Assembly: GCA_036924285.1 (NCBI GenBank)
Contig: JAYKYS010000011.1
Location: 5,952,001-6,016,000 of the forward strand
Length of the DNA: 64,000 nt
Source of the DNA: Asterella californica
Taxonomy: Eukaryota; Streptophyta; Marchantiopsida; Marchantiales; Aytoniaceae
Direction: 5' to 3'
A program made the translations under genes and the position numbers. Shown here piece after piece: positions 24,483 through 36,039 of this stretch (position 1 is its first letter; the number at the start of each line of letters is the position of its first letter). Below the pieces are notes generated by a model. It did not search any database. It was not told the origin of the DNA and worked only from the letters and a program-made list of their open reading frames with translations.

Positions 24483-25966
24483 GAATGCAAATTTGACCGT
24501 CAAAATTTATGCAGCAGATATTATTCATGATAAGTGTTCAATTCTTTTGCCCGTGCTACTCTGAGTCACCCGCATACACGTTTAACTGATGGGAATATGC
24601 TTCTCTAAGATAAAAGGTTGATTTTTAGAATCCATATTATAATGCAACATTAGTTTAAGTTCAAACTCTGATTAGAATGAAATTCTAACTGTAATCATGC
24701 TTGGTTGTATATAAAGTTGTAAAGAAATTAAGTGGTCAAGGAAACCTACTGCTTCTTGAGGAGTCGAATACATTTGGGGGATGGGAAAAGGGACAGAACA
24801 AATCCCTGCGATCTCAAGAAAAGGGCAACACAGCTCAAAAAACGACGTAGCCCAAAACGGCCAGAAAGACAAACTATAAAGTGAATGCATATCAACTCGA
24901 GATGACGTGGCGTGGCGTGGCCTATGTATGTACAGTTAGTGCAACGTGAAGTTGCACGCATGCTACGCTAGTATTGTACGTCAGTATCCGCGAATAGGAG
25001 AGAGCACACTCATGAACTTTTATCATGAGAAGATGCTGATGATGAATAACCGTCTGCTCAATGTACTCTCCAATCCGATAATCAGATTACTGTACGGTGG
25101 CTTCGAGCCCGAGCAAACATTGTCTGTGAATGTTCAACGTTGGTTGGTTGTAGTTATTCTCTAGCCATGTTATTCTTCAAGTTGGAAAGTACGTCTAGCA
25201 TCCAGATCCTCTTCTCATTACTACAGTAGCAACGGTTCTTCCCTCCGTGAGTCTTCGGCTGGTTTGTGTTTTGAGTACTCATGAAGAAGCTGACATGGCT
25301 CAGTACAAATCTGTGACTGTTTTATCCATGAGTCCTGCGCTGCACTGCGGTCACAGTTTGCTGTTTTCCTACGTTCTTCTTTCTAACGATCTCGAACGGG
25401 AGGAACACGCGACGCAATGAATAGCCAACGGATAGAAAAACCCTTACAAGGGAAAGAAGGACCCGAAGGTCCAAGCAACTATCGCCCCGAGGGGTAGAAC
25501 ACCGTGGATAAACCCCGCTATCAGTAGCTCTAACTATTCTCGTATCTTTCACCAAGCGAGAGTCCCGTTTCGCGGAATATCTTGTTCGACCTATCAGCAA
25601 CGACCTCGCGGACTCTACTCTTTAGTAAATCGTTAAGTTACGTGTGAAGTCCACGCTGCCATTTCTTGGACTTGTGAATGACTCTTAGGGTTGATTCGCA
25701 TGGACAGCACCGGGGAGAGAGGGATCAGTCCGAGGTATAAGGCCGAATCTGGTCAATAAATAAGCCACCAAAGCGTACATCCGGCCGGGGAGGGGAAAAG
25801 GACAAGCGTGGAAGACGCAGCGAGATTATTATAATTTTTATTTTTGAGAATACCTGAAAACACGGAGAGAGAGTAAGAAATAACTTATAAAAATTGACCC
25901 CAGTGTCGCGCTTCAAAAAGTACATGTCCAGGAACCACTGCTCATTAAATCACTAATGTACACTAA
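24483..25966. other. Non-coding stretch
   Basis: No frame shows a recognisable domain. A 92-codon minus-strand frame (25600-25322) is basic and without motif. No element boundary could be defined. Confidence 0.4.
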
Positions 25967-26072
25967 GTTTAATTTAATACTTAACTCTTCCAAGCGGAAG
26001 GGTTAAATATTAAATTAAACCTCTTGCATATTTGCCTCCTTCGTCGGAAGATGAAAGAAGTGAATATGCAAG
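25967..26072. repeat. Two adjacent hairpin-forming inverted repeats
   Basis: 25967-26020 is a near-perfect inverted repeat: arms of 25 bp (gtttaatttaatacttaac...) with a 4-base loop and two mismatches. Two bases further on, 26023-26072 is a second inverted repeat whose outer 10 bp (cttgcatatt/aatatgcaag) pair perfectly, with a less perfect interior. The pair may be a small MITE-like element or a termination structure; no target duplication is obvious. Confidence 0.75.
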
Positions 26073-26652
26073 AAAATTGTACAATATATTAACATGTTCG
26101 CGTGTGTATTGTGAAGGTACATTAAACCGAACAGATAATGATAAGTGACTATGAAAATGATCAGTTTTCTGTGGTTTTTTATCAGTAATAAAACTAGTTA
26201 TTGTTAAAAAAAATGATTTACTTCTTTAATATGTGTGTATTATAGTCATGGCCATCAAACATTAAATATTATCCTTCCGAGACCAGGTTAAGCACCAGAA
26301 AAGAGTTGTTATCATTGCTATATATGATCTTACCACGTTGTTGTAAGGGGCTCTTCCATCTCTCTTAAATCATTTTCGGTTTTTCTTTAAATTTTCAAAC
26401 AGTTTTTGTTTTAAATTTTATAAATCGCTGTGATGTTTCAAAACGGAAGTTACCACTTAGAACTATGGTAACCATACATCTAAAATATGTTATCCATTGT
26501 CATGGCTCTTTTCTTTTCATAGATTACGCGGTTATTTTTTGTTACTGTTTTTTCTCAGATTTTCTTTGCATATTCATCTCTTCCATCTCTTGATGGACTA
26601 GATAAATATGTAAAGGTTTCATTTATTTTTGAAATCTTTTATTGTCGTATGC
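26073..26652. other. AT-rich non-coding stretch
   Basis: Nothing recognisable. It precedes the decayed family A retroelement and may include its lost 3' LTR. Confidence 0.35.
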
Positions 26653-27110
26653 ATATGCATCGTTACACAACATACATCGCTGTCCGATCAAACAACACAT
26701 AAACACAACATACATAAGATGTCATACACATACACAAGTGTATCACAATGATCTTCTCTTCATCCATAATGCCAACCAGGTACAACAAATATCACTCTAG
26801 TGAAGCCAAACACACTCTGCATATCAGAGAATCAAAGTTATCCTCACTCGACTCATCTATCATAGCCAAGAGCTTGAAGACTCAACTCGAAAGAAGTGAG
26901 GCCTACAAGCTCTTACCTCTCACTATACTCCCCAAAGGGATCCGGACCATGAACCTCTTCTAACAACGCTAACGGCTTTAACAGGAGTAGCTACCACGCA
27001 CTCTGCTAACTAGCAGAGCAATTACACATGACTACTATGTGCATACACATCGTTACACAACATACTTACGATGTCATACACATACACAAGTGTATCACAA
27101 TCACTCCTCT
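26653..27110 (+). repeat. Direct repeat pair flanking ~290 bp
   Basis: A block containing catcgttacacaacatac and then the palindrome-bearing cacatacacaagtgtatcac occurs at about 26657-26752 and again, shorter, at about 27046-27106. The second copy lacks ~30 bases in the middle. This could be sub-repeats of a degraded LTR next to the decayed family A copy. Confidence 0.6.
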
Positions 27111-27139
27111 AGCTAACGATTAGGTCTCTCTAACTCGAA

Positions 27140-29856
27140 AACAGAATGTCTATCATCTGGACTACGGATCCTAGCATAGTGAGATCCGTCGTTCATAACC
27201 TTAGTCTCCATTCATACGGTAATGACATAAAGTTGACCAAGAATGACAAGATACGAAGCAAAAGATTGCACGGAGAAGTGCTGATCTATTTAGCCATTAC
27301 TTATCTTCACCCTCACATTAAGACAGACGCCGTATAACTCATCCTTCTGGTTGTTTGCAGCTTGCAACATCCAACCGTGATTCAGTTTGATAGACCATTG
27401 TACTCTTTCGTACACCTCTCGTGACATGATGTTGATCTTTGATTTGTAATCAACGAGCGCAGCAACATGTTCAAGCAAACTTTCAAAATGTACTCGTGTA
27501 GCAAACGTAGCACGAGCCCAATGTTTCTTTCTGGAGTCACTATCAGTAATTGGACTCTCCTCGTCAACTTCCTCAATAGTGTTCGTGCGCGGAAATCATC
27601 AAGGCATTTTTTGTCTTCGGTCCTTCGGACGGTCCAAAAGATACAACTTTGGCTTTCCAAAAAAAGAGCACAAAAACTTTCCAGTATCTGTCTGCAGACA
27701 CGTAATGCAAAGTAAAAAGAGCCCCAGACTTTTTTGTCTGACTGAAAAAGCCCAAGACTTTGTTGTGTCGTCTCTCAAGAAAATCCTCAGTTTACGCTGA
27801 CAAGACGATTTTTGTCTTAAGGAAAGAAAGGTATCAGCAAAACGCTTCTTGCTTGACTCCTTGTTATCAACCTCTTGAAAATGCACTTTTCCAAACTCAT
27901 CATCATTCACAAAGACTCCAATCACACTATCATCTGATTTTCTATTTGCTCGGACATCACATGTCGCTTCCACTTAATGATGTCAATAATCAGCTCATGA
28001 AACTCTCTCTTTGCGATATCAAAACCTCCCGAAGAGAGAACTCAACTCGTACGTCTAGTATTCTCTACTCCAAGATGCTCGTCAGATCAGTAGAGGTTTA
28101 AATATCCACCGTCAACTTGTAAGCTGATCCCTTCTTCTTCTCTTGGGCAGTAACTCATCTACCAATAGTCGTTGACTCCTGTTGAGACCTCTACACGTCC
28201 TCCATCAAACTTGATGCATGTGGAGGAGCTGCTCGCCTCCAGATGACTCTTCATCTGGAGGCGAGCACTAGAGTTCTAGAACTCTAGTATCAAGTTTAGA
28301 GACATCTCGTCGTCTCTTTTCCTCCACAGAAGCATCTTGTCAGAGAATGTGTCTATCCACATCCAAGAATGCTTTGACAAACATAGTGTGTACAGGATCT
28401 CTCCACCATGTGACCATATGGATAGTCTCAACCCCTCTTTTCAATAGTGCTTCAGTGCTACTCTTCTCAGCAATGTTATCTATTAACGTAAGACTAGAAG
28501 AAACTTCAATATGTCCAACATATACATCAAGATTCGCCAGTGGTACCATCAACGTAATTATTGTTGTTATTATAGCAATCTGAGGTAGACTCTTCATGCC
28601 TCCTCGCTCAAACTGCATGCTCAACGGCTCTCACATAGAAGAAAGATGTAACCTACAGTTCTGGTAGCGAACCACATCATCTCATAAAGTAGTCGTAAGC
28701 TCTAGACAATCTTCCTGAAGATGATCATGGAGGTGTTTCTGTTCCTAGATACATCTAGGAACAGAAGCACCTCCATGACATGCAATAGTAGTAGACACTG
28801 GCTGCTGCTCTCTCTACAAACCAACCAACTCAGATTTCAACTCTCGCATATGTCGGATAAGATCTTCTATCTAGTTCTGTTGATCTTGGTTCTCTTTAGA
28901 TCTTTGAACAAGTACTCTTTGTGCAAGAATTGGCACAATTAGCATTGGAGGCACGACTGCTTGAATAATCTGAGAGCAAGAGCTAGGGCTTGTTGTACTT
29001 GAGGAGCAACGTAAGGTTATGAGACCACTTCTGCAAGCGGATGTCCTCTTATTGTCACTCTTCCTCGTCTATATCTCCTTAAAATAGCCACAACATCCTT
29101 GACTCTCTCCAAATCATTGATAATATCTCTTTCAACCGATCGATCTACTAACATGAAGCATAATCGATTTGCAATGATATCATCGATAGCTTGCTAGAAA
29201 AGCTCTATCCTTCTAGCATCCAAGATTACACGCTCAAGCACTAAAAGTTATCATCATCTTCGATTGAATTCTCTCAACTCGTTCAGTCTCATCATACCAT
29301 CAGTTTGCTGCTCAATCCAGTCCAAAAATGTCCTCCTATTAACCCTCTCAAAATCCTCTTCTCAAAATTCCTCTCAAAGAGTTCACTCAAAACTCAGTCA
29401 AACACGAAGGTTCTTCTCTGTACATCTCTAACTTGATCCCGCAACTCAAGAATCACATCTAATTCAAAACTAACTATCATCTCAGCATCAGTAAACCTAA
29501 CCAGCTCCATCTCTCCTCTATACTCACGTAGATATCTAGAAATATCTCTACTCTCACATCTTCCACATTTATTCACAATTGCTTATAAAGCTTTTGTAGA
29601 TTTCAACTCACTCTCTCCAAAGATCAGATGTTGTTGGACTAGGACCGCAAAAGTTTTCAAAATCTCAATAGTATCAAGATTTGATGCTGCAATCGGTGTA
29701 GTCGTTAGTGCTATAGAAGGTACGACAATAGATGTAGATGCAACAACCATAGAGGCAGTCACAATAGCACTTTTGCTCTTACGCTCTTCTTCGTGTGATA
29801 ACTCAACCTTCATGATCAATCATCCCATGATGTCTTAGTGAAGCACCATATTATAT
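27140..29856 (-). mobile_element. Strongly decayed family A gag-protease region
   Basis: On the minus strand this follows the family A gag-protease sequence at 47916-50468 almost end to end but is riddled with substitutions, stops and indels. Recognisable pieces include the segment near 29576-29394 (SRYLREYRGEMELVR), the region around 28600-28340, and the protease-proximal part near 27480-27300 (LVDYKSKINIMSREVYERVQ, with the DHGS site altered). About 250 bp of unrelated sequence interrupts it near 27570-27835. Family A LTR tail sequence follows at 29858-29993. It is an old dead copy. Confidence 0.85.
27570..27835. other. Insertion in the decayed family A copy
   Basis: Alignment by eye with the intact copy (near 48430-48500) shows extra sequence between ctcaatagtgttc and ggtatcagcaaaacgc. 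The insert is rich in short complementary runs (ggtccttcggacggtcc; cagacttttttgtctg; tctgtctgcagaca) and contains repeated ttttttgtctt motifs. It may be a MITE or scrambled small element. I could not define terminal inverted repeats or a target duplication. Confidence 0.5.
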
Positions 29857-29857
29857 G

Positions 29858-29993
29858 TCAAGGCAAGAGTTACTTGGAAAAGGCGGAACTTTGTAACTAT
29901 GATAAGATCGTGAAAAGGAGGACGAAAATCACACACGGAAGAGAGATTGCAAAAACATTTCTATCACATTTTCGATCCAAACAAAACACACGG
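29858..29993 (-). repeat. Family A LTR 3' tail (decayed copy)
   Basis: Reads like the last ~140 bp of the family A LTR (compare 50540-50680) and is followed on the minus strand by a decayed primer-binding site beginning TGGTGCTTC. It is cut at 29994, where a different LTR beginning TGTCATGTTGTGG starts in plus orientation. Confidence 0.65.
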
Positions 29994-30809
29994 TGTCATG
30001 TTGTGGTACAGCTCTTGTGTGAAATTCTTGTAGAACTTAGGATGTGTTTCTTTTCTATGTCTTGTGAATCTTATCGCGTAACTCGTCGAATGATGTGATG
30101 GATGTCACGTCGTGATTATCTATTTAAGTGATCATACGGTAGTGAAACATGTCGAATCATCAATCTATGTGCATTCACTTTAGTGATCTTTACTGCCGAA
30201 TGGTTTGAACTCCTATAAAAGCTCATTTGGCCAAAGGAACAAGGGGTGGTAATTAACTCCAAGATTGTCTCTAGAGAAAAGACCTGAAGTACATAAAAGT
30301 TGGCAGACTGCTTCTTATCATAGTAGAAGACGTCATCATCAACCAGAAGACAGTGGGATTGTAAGTAGATATTTGATCTTCTTCCTCAATTTACTACAAG
30401 CATGAATGACTTGATTAGTCAAGATCTAGACTAGAATCCTGTCGGAAGATTGATTCTCTCTTTTCTTTTATTTCTTTTTTTGTTATTTTTCTCTTCTTCC
30501 TTCTCTTCTCTCATCTTCCTATCTTCCTTTTATCTTCTATTTGGTTACAGAAGCTTAGTATGAGTATCAGTGGATGTGAGTGTTGTTGTTGTGCTGCCAG
30601 AAGACCGTGCATGCTCCTTGTAGCTTGGGAAGGAAGGGTCTAGAAGCTGTGTGGTTTTGTAAGTTAGAAGAGACTTCTGGACAAAACCCGGGTGTTTGTG
30701 AGTTTGAACAGATTTTAGAACTTAGAAAAGCGTAACTAGTGTAAATCTTCTTGGAGAACCAAATCTTTTATGCTACAATGGGATAAAGAAGAAATCTTGG
30801 GACACTACA
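29994..30809 (+). repeat. LTR-like region preceding the family C gag
   Basis: Starts TGTCATGTTGTGG and ends GACACTACA just before the family C internal region. The first ~250 bp match the end of the 36.0-38.5 kb insertion in reverse orientation. The last ~450 bp (from about 30300) match family C LTRs at 32193 and 33341, also in reverse. It is therefore probably a junction of two LTR types, or a hybrid LTR. A TATA-like box is listed separately. Confidence 0.6.
30214..30220 (+). promoter_or_regulatory. Candidate LTR TATA box
   Basis: tataaaa lies about 220 bp inside the LTR-like region, and the related reverse copy has a matching tgtataaaa near 38240. The shared position in two copies supports a real LTR promoter element. 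Confidence 0.45.
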
Positions 30810-30828
30810 TATAATAACCTCGAATTTT

Positions 30829-30846
30829 TTGCGTCGCTGCCGGAGA
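30829..30846 (+). promoter_or_regulatory. Candidate primer-binding site (tRNA-Asp-like)
   Basis: ttgcgtcgctgccggaga resembles the Ty3/gypsy primer-binding site complementary to tRNA-Asp (consensus TGGCGCCGTTGCCGGGGA), differing at several positions. It lies 19 bp after the presumed LTR end, further than usual, so the assignment is tentative. Confidence 0.4.
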
Positions 30847-30956
30847 TTTCATCTTAGTAACAATTGTTCTAAGCTTCCTAGATCTGTGTCAGTGGTTGGT
30901 TGAACTAGAATTATCTTGGATTGAATTTTAGTGTGTTGTGGAAGTCCAAGTGAGCT

Positions 30957-32192
30957 TTGGACGATGACTTAGTTATGATCACTTGGGCTACTCTGAAGGC
31001 AGCTTTTCTGAAGAGATTTAAAGGAGTGGGCTATGATAAGATGACCCTCATAGAACTTCAGAGATTGAAACAGAAGAAGAAAATGCAGGACTACATTGAG
31101 AGGTTTCAAGACCTCCTGAATCACATCCTCGAGAACCACTGAAGACCATGTTACTGCGCTTAGCAAGCCGTGGATTGATACTTGAGAGGATTGTCTCAAG
31201 ACATGGAGTTGTATTATAGAAGAGGAGGAGGTGATAACTTAGTAGAAGTACAGAAGTGCGCAGAGCAGTATGAAATCTCGAGCATTACTAGGAATATGAC
31301 TAAAGATAGAAAGAAGACCTCGAAGAAGTCCATGAAGTCGAAGAAGTCTTCCACAAAATCCAAGAGGAAATCCAAGTATGCTGAAACTGATAACAGTGCT
31401 TCAGAAGCGTCATCTGCTTTTGAGGAGTCTAATGCCGAGAGTTCAGAATCAGAGTATGAACAGGATAGGAAGACACGAAGAAAGAAGAAGGAGAAGTCAT
31501 GATCCATGGAAGAAGTTGTGTAGAAAGTCTCTCAGATTCTAATTATTCAGTCTGCACATGATCTCCGGACTGATGAGGTGCTGAAGCAGTTTGCAGATTT
31601 GAAGGTTTATCTTCTGAACCTGAAGGACAAGCGGAAGCAACCCATGGCTTCTCGGTCAAACATTTGATGCAATCTCTGCAACTCTTCTGGGCACACCAAG
31701 GACCAATGCACACAAGATCAAGCAGTCAATTTGGCTGATTGAGAAGAAGATGATGAAGGGTGCCTACACGATCCAAGTGAGGAATCTTGCTATAGGATTG
31801 AGATGGTACAACTTTTCACTCCTATCCCACCTGCTCAGTTTAATCGTTATACTCCTAGGGACAAGGCTAGTACTATACAGACCAGGACACCTTGGCAACC
31901 TTCTTCATCACAAAGACCTCTAAACCCGCTTCCTGTAGCATGTAATAATTGTGGAGAAACAAGATATTGATGGTCTATCTATCCTCATCCAAGGAGACAG
32001 ATTGGGCAAGTGCTCTTGTGCGGAAGTTATAAGGAAGCAGGAGACTTCACAAGGAACTGTCCTCATATTCAACGACCACGACAGATGGTCAGATTTGCAG
32101 ATACCACACCTCTTGCAGAAGTAGCATCAACTTCTAAACTTGAGTTGGCAGTGGTACAACATATCTCTGTAGAAGAAGAAGATCATGAGGAT
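30957..32192 (+). pseudogene. Family C Ty3/gypsy Gag (broken), with zinc knuckles
   Basis: The first 61 codons are open and match the conserved core of plant gypsy Gag (retrotransposon gag domain): WATLKAAFLKRFKGVGYD, then LQRLKQKKKMQDYIERFQDL. Stops and frameshifts follow. A Lys/Ser-rich middle (31214-31500) precedes a zinc knuckle near 31668-31709 (CNLCNSSGHTKDQC, CX2CX4HX4C). Two decayed knuckles come later (CNNCGE at about 31940 and CGSYKEAGDFTRNC near 32025). The frame ends at about 32219, after running into a reverse family C LTR at 32193. No protease or pol follows, so the copy is truncated. Confidence 0.8.
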
Positions 32193-33334
32193 TGTAGTGT
32201 CTCATGTTTTCTCCTTTAGCCCATTGTAGCATAAAACATTTCATTCCCCAAAAAGATTTACACTAGTTACGCTGCTCTAAGTTCTAAGATCTGTCCAAAC
32301 TCACAAAAACCTGGATTTTATCCAAAAATCCTTTCTTCTCACAAAACCACACGACTTCCAAATCCTTCAGGAGGCGTTGTGGACCTTAACATACAATTAT
32401 TACTAAAAATACCCATAATTACCCATTGAGAAGTTTGGGAAGACGTTTATTGCTTCTAGGTCAAGGTTTTCAGTCTTCTCACGACGGCTTTCAGAAGCAA
32501 TTCTCGGCTTCTGGGACTTCAACTCGGCTTCTGACACCTCCAGAATACTGTTGCTGCTTCATAGATGCCAAATTATTATTCTCTATCACACATTACTCTT
32601 ACGATTTTCCAACGGGTTAGATTAATCATAGGGTGTATGCCCCTTGTAGCCTTCCCTGGCTTCTGTCTGTTAAAATGGTTTTCCGGTAACACAACAACGA
32701 CATTCACATTCACTAATACTCAAAAGAAGCTTTGGAAACCAGATAGAAGAAAAGATGAAAATGGGAAGAAAAGAGAAGAGAGGAAAGAAGAGAAAATCCG
32801 AACAAGAGGAAACAAGGAAAAAGAGAGAAATTAAGATTCCAACAGGCTTCTAGTCCGGATCTTGACTAACAAGCCATCCGTGCTTGTAGTAAATTGGAGA
32901 AGAAGAGCAAAGAAGTAACATTGTCTTCCAATCGAAGATGACATCTTCTGTTGTGGAAAGAAGGCTTCTGGTTTCTTCTGTCTTTGCTCCGGCTACTTTG
33001 ACTCAGGGGACCGATCTCCCAAGGACAATCCGTGCGTGGATCCGAAGTGCTCCACTGGATGAGACAAGCTTATCATAGCTTTTAACAATCACCGTCACTC
33101 AACAAGAAGGCTTCCCATGCACAATTGGGTATGAATTCGATGAAACCTACTCCCCAGAAGACATAGACAAAACTTCTACAATCAAATCTGAAATCCAATC
33201 CCTGAGAAGAAGTTACATTGGCTTCTGGAAGCTTATTTCATCCACTTTTTGTCACTACCCCTCGACACACCAGCTTAGAAGCAAGACTGCACAATGATGC
33301 CGTTCCCTGTCTATGTTGTCTACTCATGTCTACA
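32193..33334 (-). repeat. Family C LTR (1,142 bp)
   Basis: Bounded by TGTAG and CTACA, a perfect 5-bp inverted terminus that starts TG and ends CA. It is homologous along its length to 33341-34504 and, with an internal deletion, to 55717-56388; its 3' half also matches 30300-30809 in opposite orientation. Read on the minus strand, it follows a near-identical LTR after only 6 bp. Confidence 0.85.
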
Positions 33335-33340
33335 TCCTTA

Positions 33341-34504
33341 TGTAGTGTCGCAAGATTACTCCTTTTGCCCATTTAGTATACAAGATATCGTTCCCACAGA
33401 GGATTTGCACAAGTAACGCTGCTCTAAGTTCTAAGATCTGTTCAAACACACAAACACACGGGTTTTGTCTGGAAATCCCGTCTGCTCACAAAACCACGCG
33501 TCTTCCAGACACGCCAAAAGGTGCTCTGGATCTAAACAAACAACTACTAACTAAAATATCACACAACTATTCACAGAGAAGCTCGAGAAGACGCTCTTCT
33601 TGCTTCTAGGTCACTTCTTCCGGTCTTCTCAGTACTATCTTCCCGAAGCAATTCTCGACTTCTGGAGGTTCAACTCGGCTTCTCGTACCTCCAGAAGACT
33701 GTCCTGCTTCGCAGAAGTCAACTAGTACGGCTGTTACACCTTATTCTCGCACTCACATTCCAACGGGTTAGATTAATCACAGGGTGTATGCCCCCTGTAG
33801 CCTTCCCAGGCTTCTGTCTATGGAAATGGTCTTCCTGCAGAAAACAAAGACATTCACCTTCACGAAAACTCAATAGAAATCTCGGAAGCTCACTAGAAGA
33901 AGGTAAGAAGATGGGGAAGAAGAGGGAAGATGGGGAAGAAGGGAAAATCCAAACAAGAGAAAAACAAGTTGAAAAGGAGAAATTAAGATTCCGACAGGCT
34001 TCTAGTCCGGATCCTGACTAACAAGCCATCCCTGCTTGTAATATTTTGAGGAGGAAGACAACAAACGTGCGTACAGTTGCACCGTCTTCTACTTGAGGAT
34101 GTCGTCTTCTGTGGTGGGAAGAAGGCTTCTTTCTTCTTCTCTTCGCTGCTCCGACTACTCTGTCATCTGGATCCCTTACCCATAAGACCATCCGTACGTG
34201 GATCCTAAGTGCTCCACTGAACGAGCCAAGCTGCACTTCCACCACTGCTGACAGTCACCGCCACTCAAGAAGAACACTTCTCATGCACAATTGGGAGTAG
34301 ATTCAAGGAATCCACCACCCAAAAGACACGAATTAAGCTTCTGCACTCAAATTAGCAATCCATTCCTCGAGAAGATGTCACATTGGCATTGGGAAGCTCA
34401 CTCCCTCTACTTCCTGCGCCTACTCCTCGACACAACAGTCTAGTCAACAGGACTGCACGAGGATACCGTTCCCTGTTCCTAAACTGTCCATACCTCTATC
34501 TACA
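33341..34504 (-). repeat. Family C LTR (1,164 bp), 3' LTR of family B copy 1
   Basis: Begins TGTAG and ends CTACA. On the minus strand it starts directly after the polypurine-like end of the family B internal region (GGTTCGAGGA), so it occupies the 3' LTR position of the element at 34505-40505. The 6 bases tcctta separate it from the LTR at 32193-33334 and match the edge of a family B internal region. Confidence 0.85.
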
Positions 34505-34937
34505 TCCTCGAACCACTGCTGGTAACAAGCATGCAGACCCCTCCTGTATAATCCTCGACTATTCGTATGTCTCTAACATCGGGTGTAGTGTGTGTCACTA
34601 ACGAACTAGATTTCCTACTCTTCGATCCTACTTATGCATCCGTCACAAGAGAACAGAAGGAACCATCACCAGGGAGAGAAAAGCTGCCCCTCACATGCAA
34701 ACGGTTTCCCTTTCCTGTTCTTGCGCTTCCTACTCTGCCACATGGCTACCTAACTAATTTTACACTGAAAACTGCCATCCTTAAGATAGCATGTTCGGTT
34801 CCTACTAAATCTGAAATTGTCAACTTCGGTTACTATCTACTCTGATTGCTCAGTGGCAATCTCTACCTGATCTGCCCCTATCGAAGCTCCTAACACGGCT
34901 TCTGATAAGCTAGAAAGCCCTGCGATTACCTCGGGTG

Positions 34938-36030
34938 TCACTGAGATGGCTTTCTCCTCATCGTTCTGTGCTGACCTTGCTGTCGCTGCTGCTGCTTCTT
35001 CCTCGGCTTCTGTTTTTGCTTCGGAAGACGGAAACGTCTTCTAGGAAGTTGGGTCGAGCAGTGCTTCCTCGCTCTTCTGAGGTATTGGTGCGGCACTAGG
35101 GACCATGGTGACCTCATAGGGGTCCGGGGAAGTCGCTTCCTCCACGCGGAATACCTGGGAAGACGGTTCTTCTTCCTGTCTTCCAAGGCATCTTCCGGTG
35201 TCTTCTCGGCTTCCAACGCTGTTACTACTAAGTGGACAGCGAGGTCGAACTCCTCCTTCTCCAATCCGGATCCAGTCGATGGTGCTGGAGCTTGGAAAGA
35301 CGCGGTTGCAGGTGGCGGAGTCAAGGGAAGACCATAGAGTGTCTTCACTCTCTCTATCTGCCGATCCAAATACCTGAACATGCTCTTCTTGCACTCGACC
35401 AACCTCGCTCTGGACTCCTCGTCCCAGTCTCTAGCCAGGGTAAGCAACTTCATACCCGCGGTGAAGTTGAACTTCTTCCGAAGTGCCTCCACCGACTATG
35501 CTAGCATCTCCTGCGCACGAGCTTCCGCTGCTTCTCGCTGCATCTTCTTGGCTGCAACTCGCGCTTCTGTGGCTTTCCGCTGCGTCTTCCATGTTGTCCT
35601 CTCTTCTGCGAGGGCGGTGATCTTCCTCCGCACTCGGAGAACCTCTTGGTCGCGCTGTTGTAAACGCGCCTGCAACTCCTGGTTGCTCTTCCTCAGTTGG
35701 GTCAGCTCCTTGGCAAAAGCAGCTGCTTCCGCCTTGCTCCTCGCTGCGAGCTTCTCCGTGGTGCGGAGACTAGCTTCTAGCGCTTCTGTCTTCTTCTGGT
35801 CTTCTTCTTGACGCATCAAGGTGCGCAGATCGAATCCAGGCTGCAAGGGCTTCTCTTGAGCCTTCGCTCTCTTCTCCAGCAACTCCATAGCTGGTTGGAT
35901 CTCTGCGTGGAAGAAGGCGCTGAACTCTTTCAGACTTCTTCCTGCGGAAGACAGGTTCATCTCCACAGTTTAGTTGGAGGTGTCGACCTTGTCTTCCAGA
36001 GACAAGGATGCCTCTTCCATCGCAATGGTC
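34938..36030 (-). pseudogene. Family B coiled-coil (Gag-like) protein, C-terminal half
   Basis: Two in-frame blocks, 35966-35496 and 35492-34938, are separated by one TAG at 35498-35496, probably a CAG-to-TAG change. The first block begins MNLSSAGRSLKEFSAFFHAE and continues into a long charged coiled coil (RKSNQELQARLQQRDQEVLR). The second has EALRKKFNFTAGMKLL, then EEFDLAVHLVVTALEAEK. The same protein recurs in the copies at 56.8-57.6 and 60.2-61.2 kb. No enzyme motif or zinc knuckle is seen. A structural Gag-like role is inferred from its being the only internal product. Confidence 0.65.
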
Positions 36031-36039
36031 TTCAACTTC

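Noticed and set aside
30829..30846. A perfect tRNA-Asp primer-binding site proving family C is intact
   Set aside because: Several mismatches and a 19-bp offset from the LTR end make it only a candidate, and the element lacks pol.
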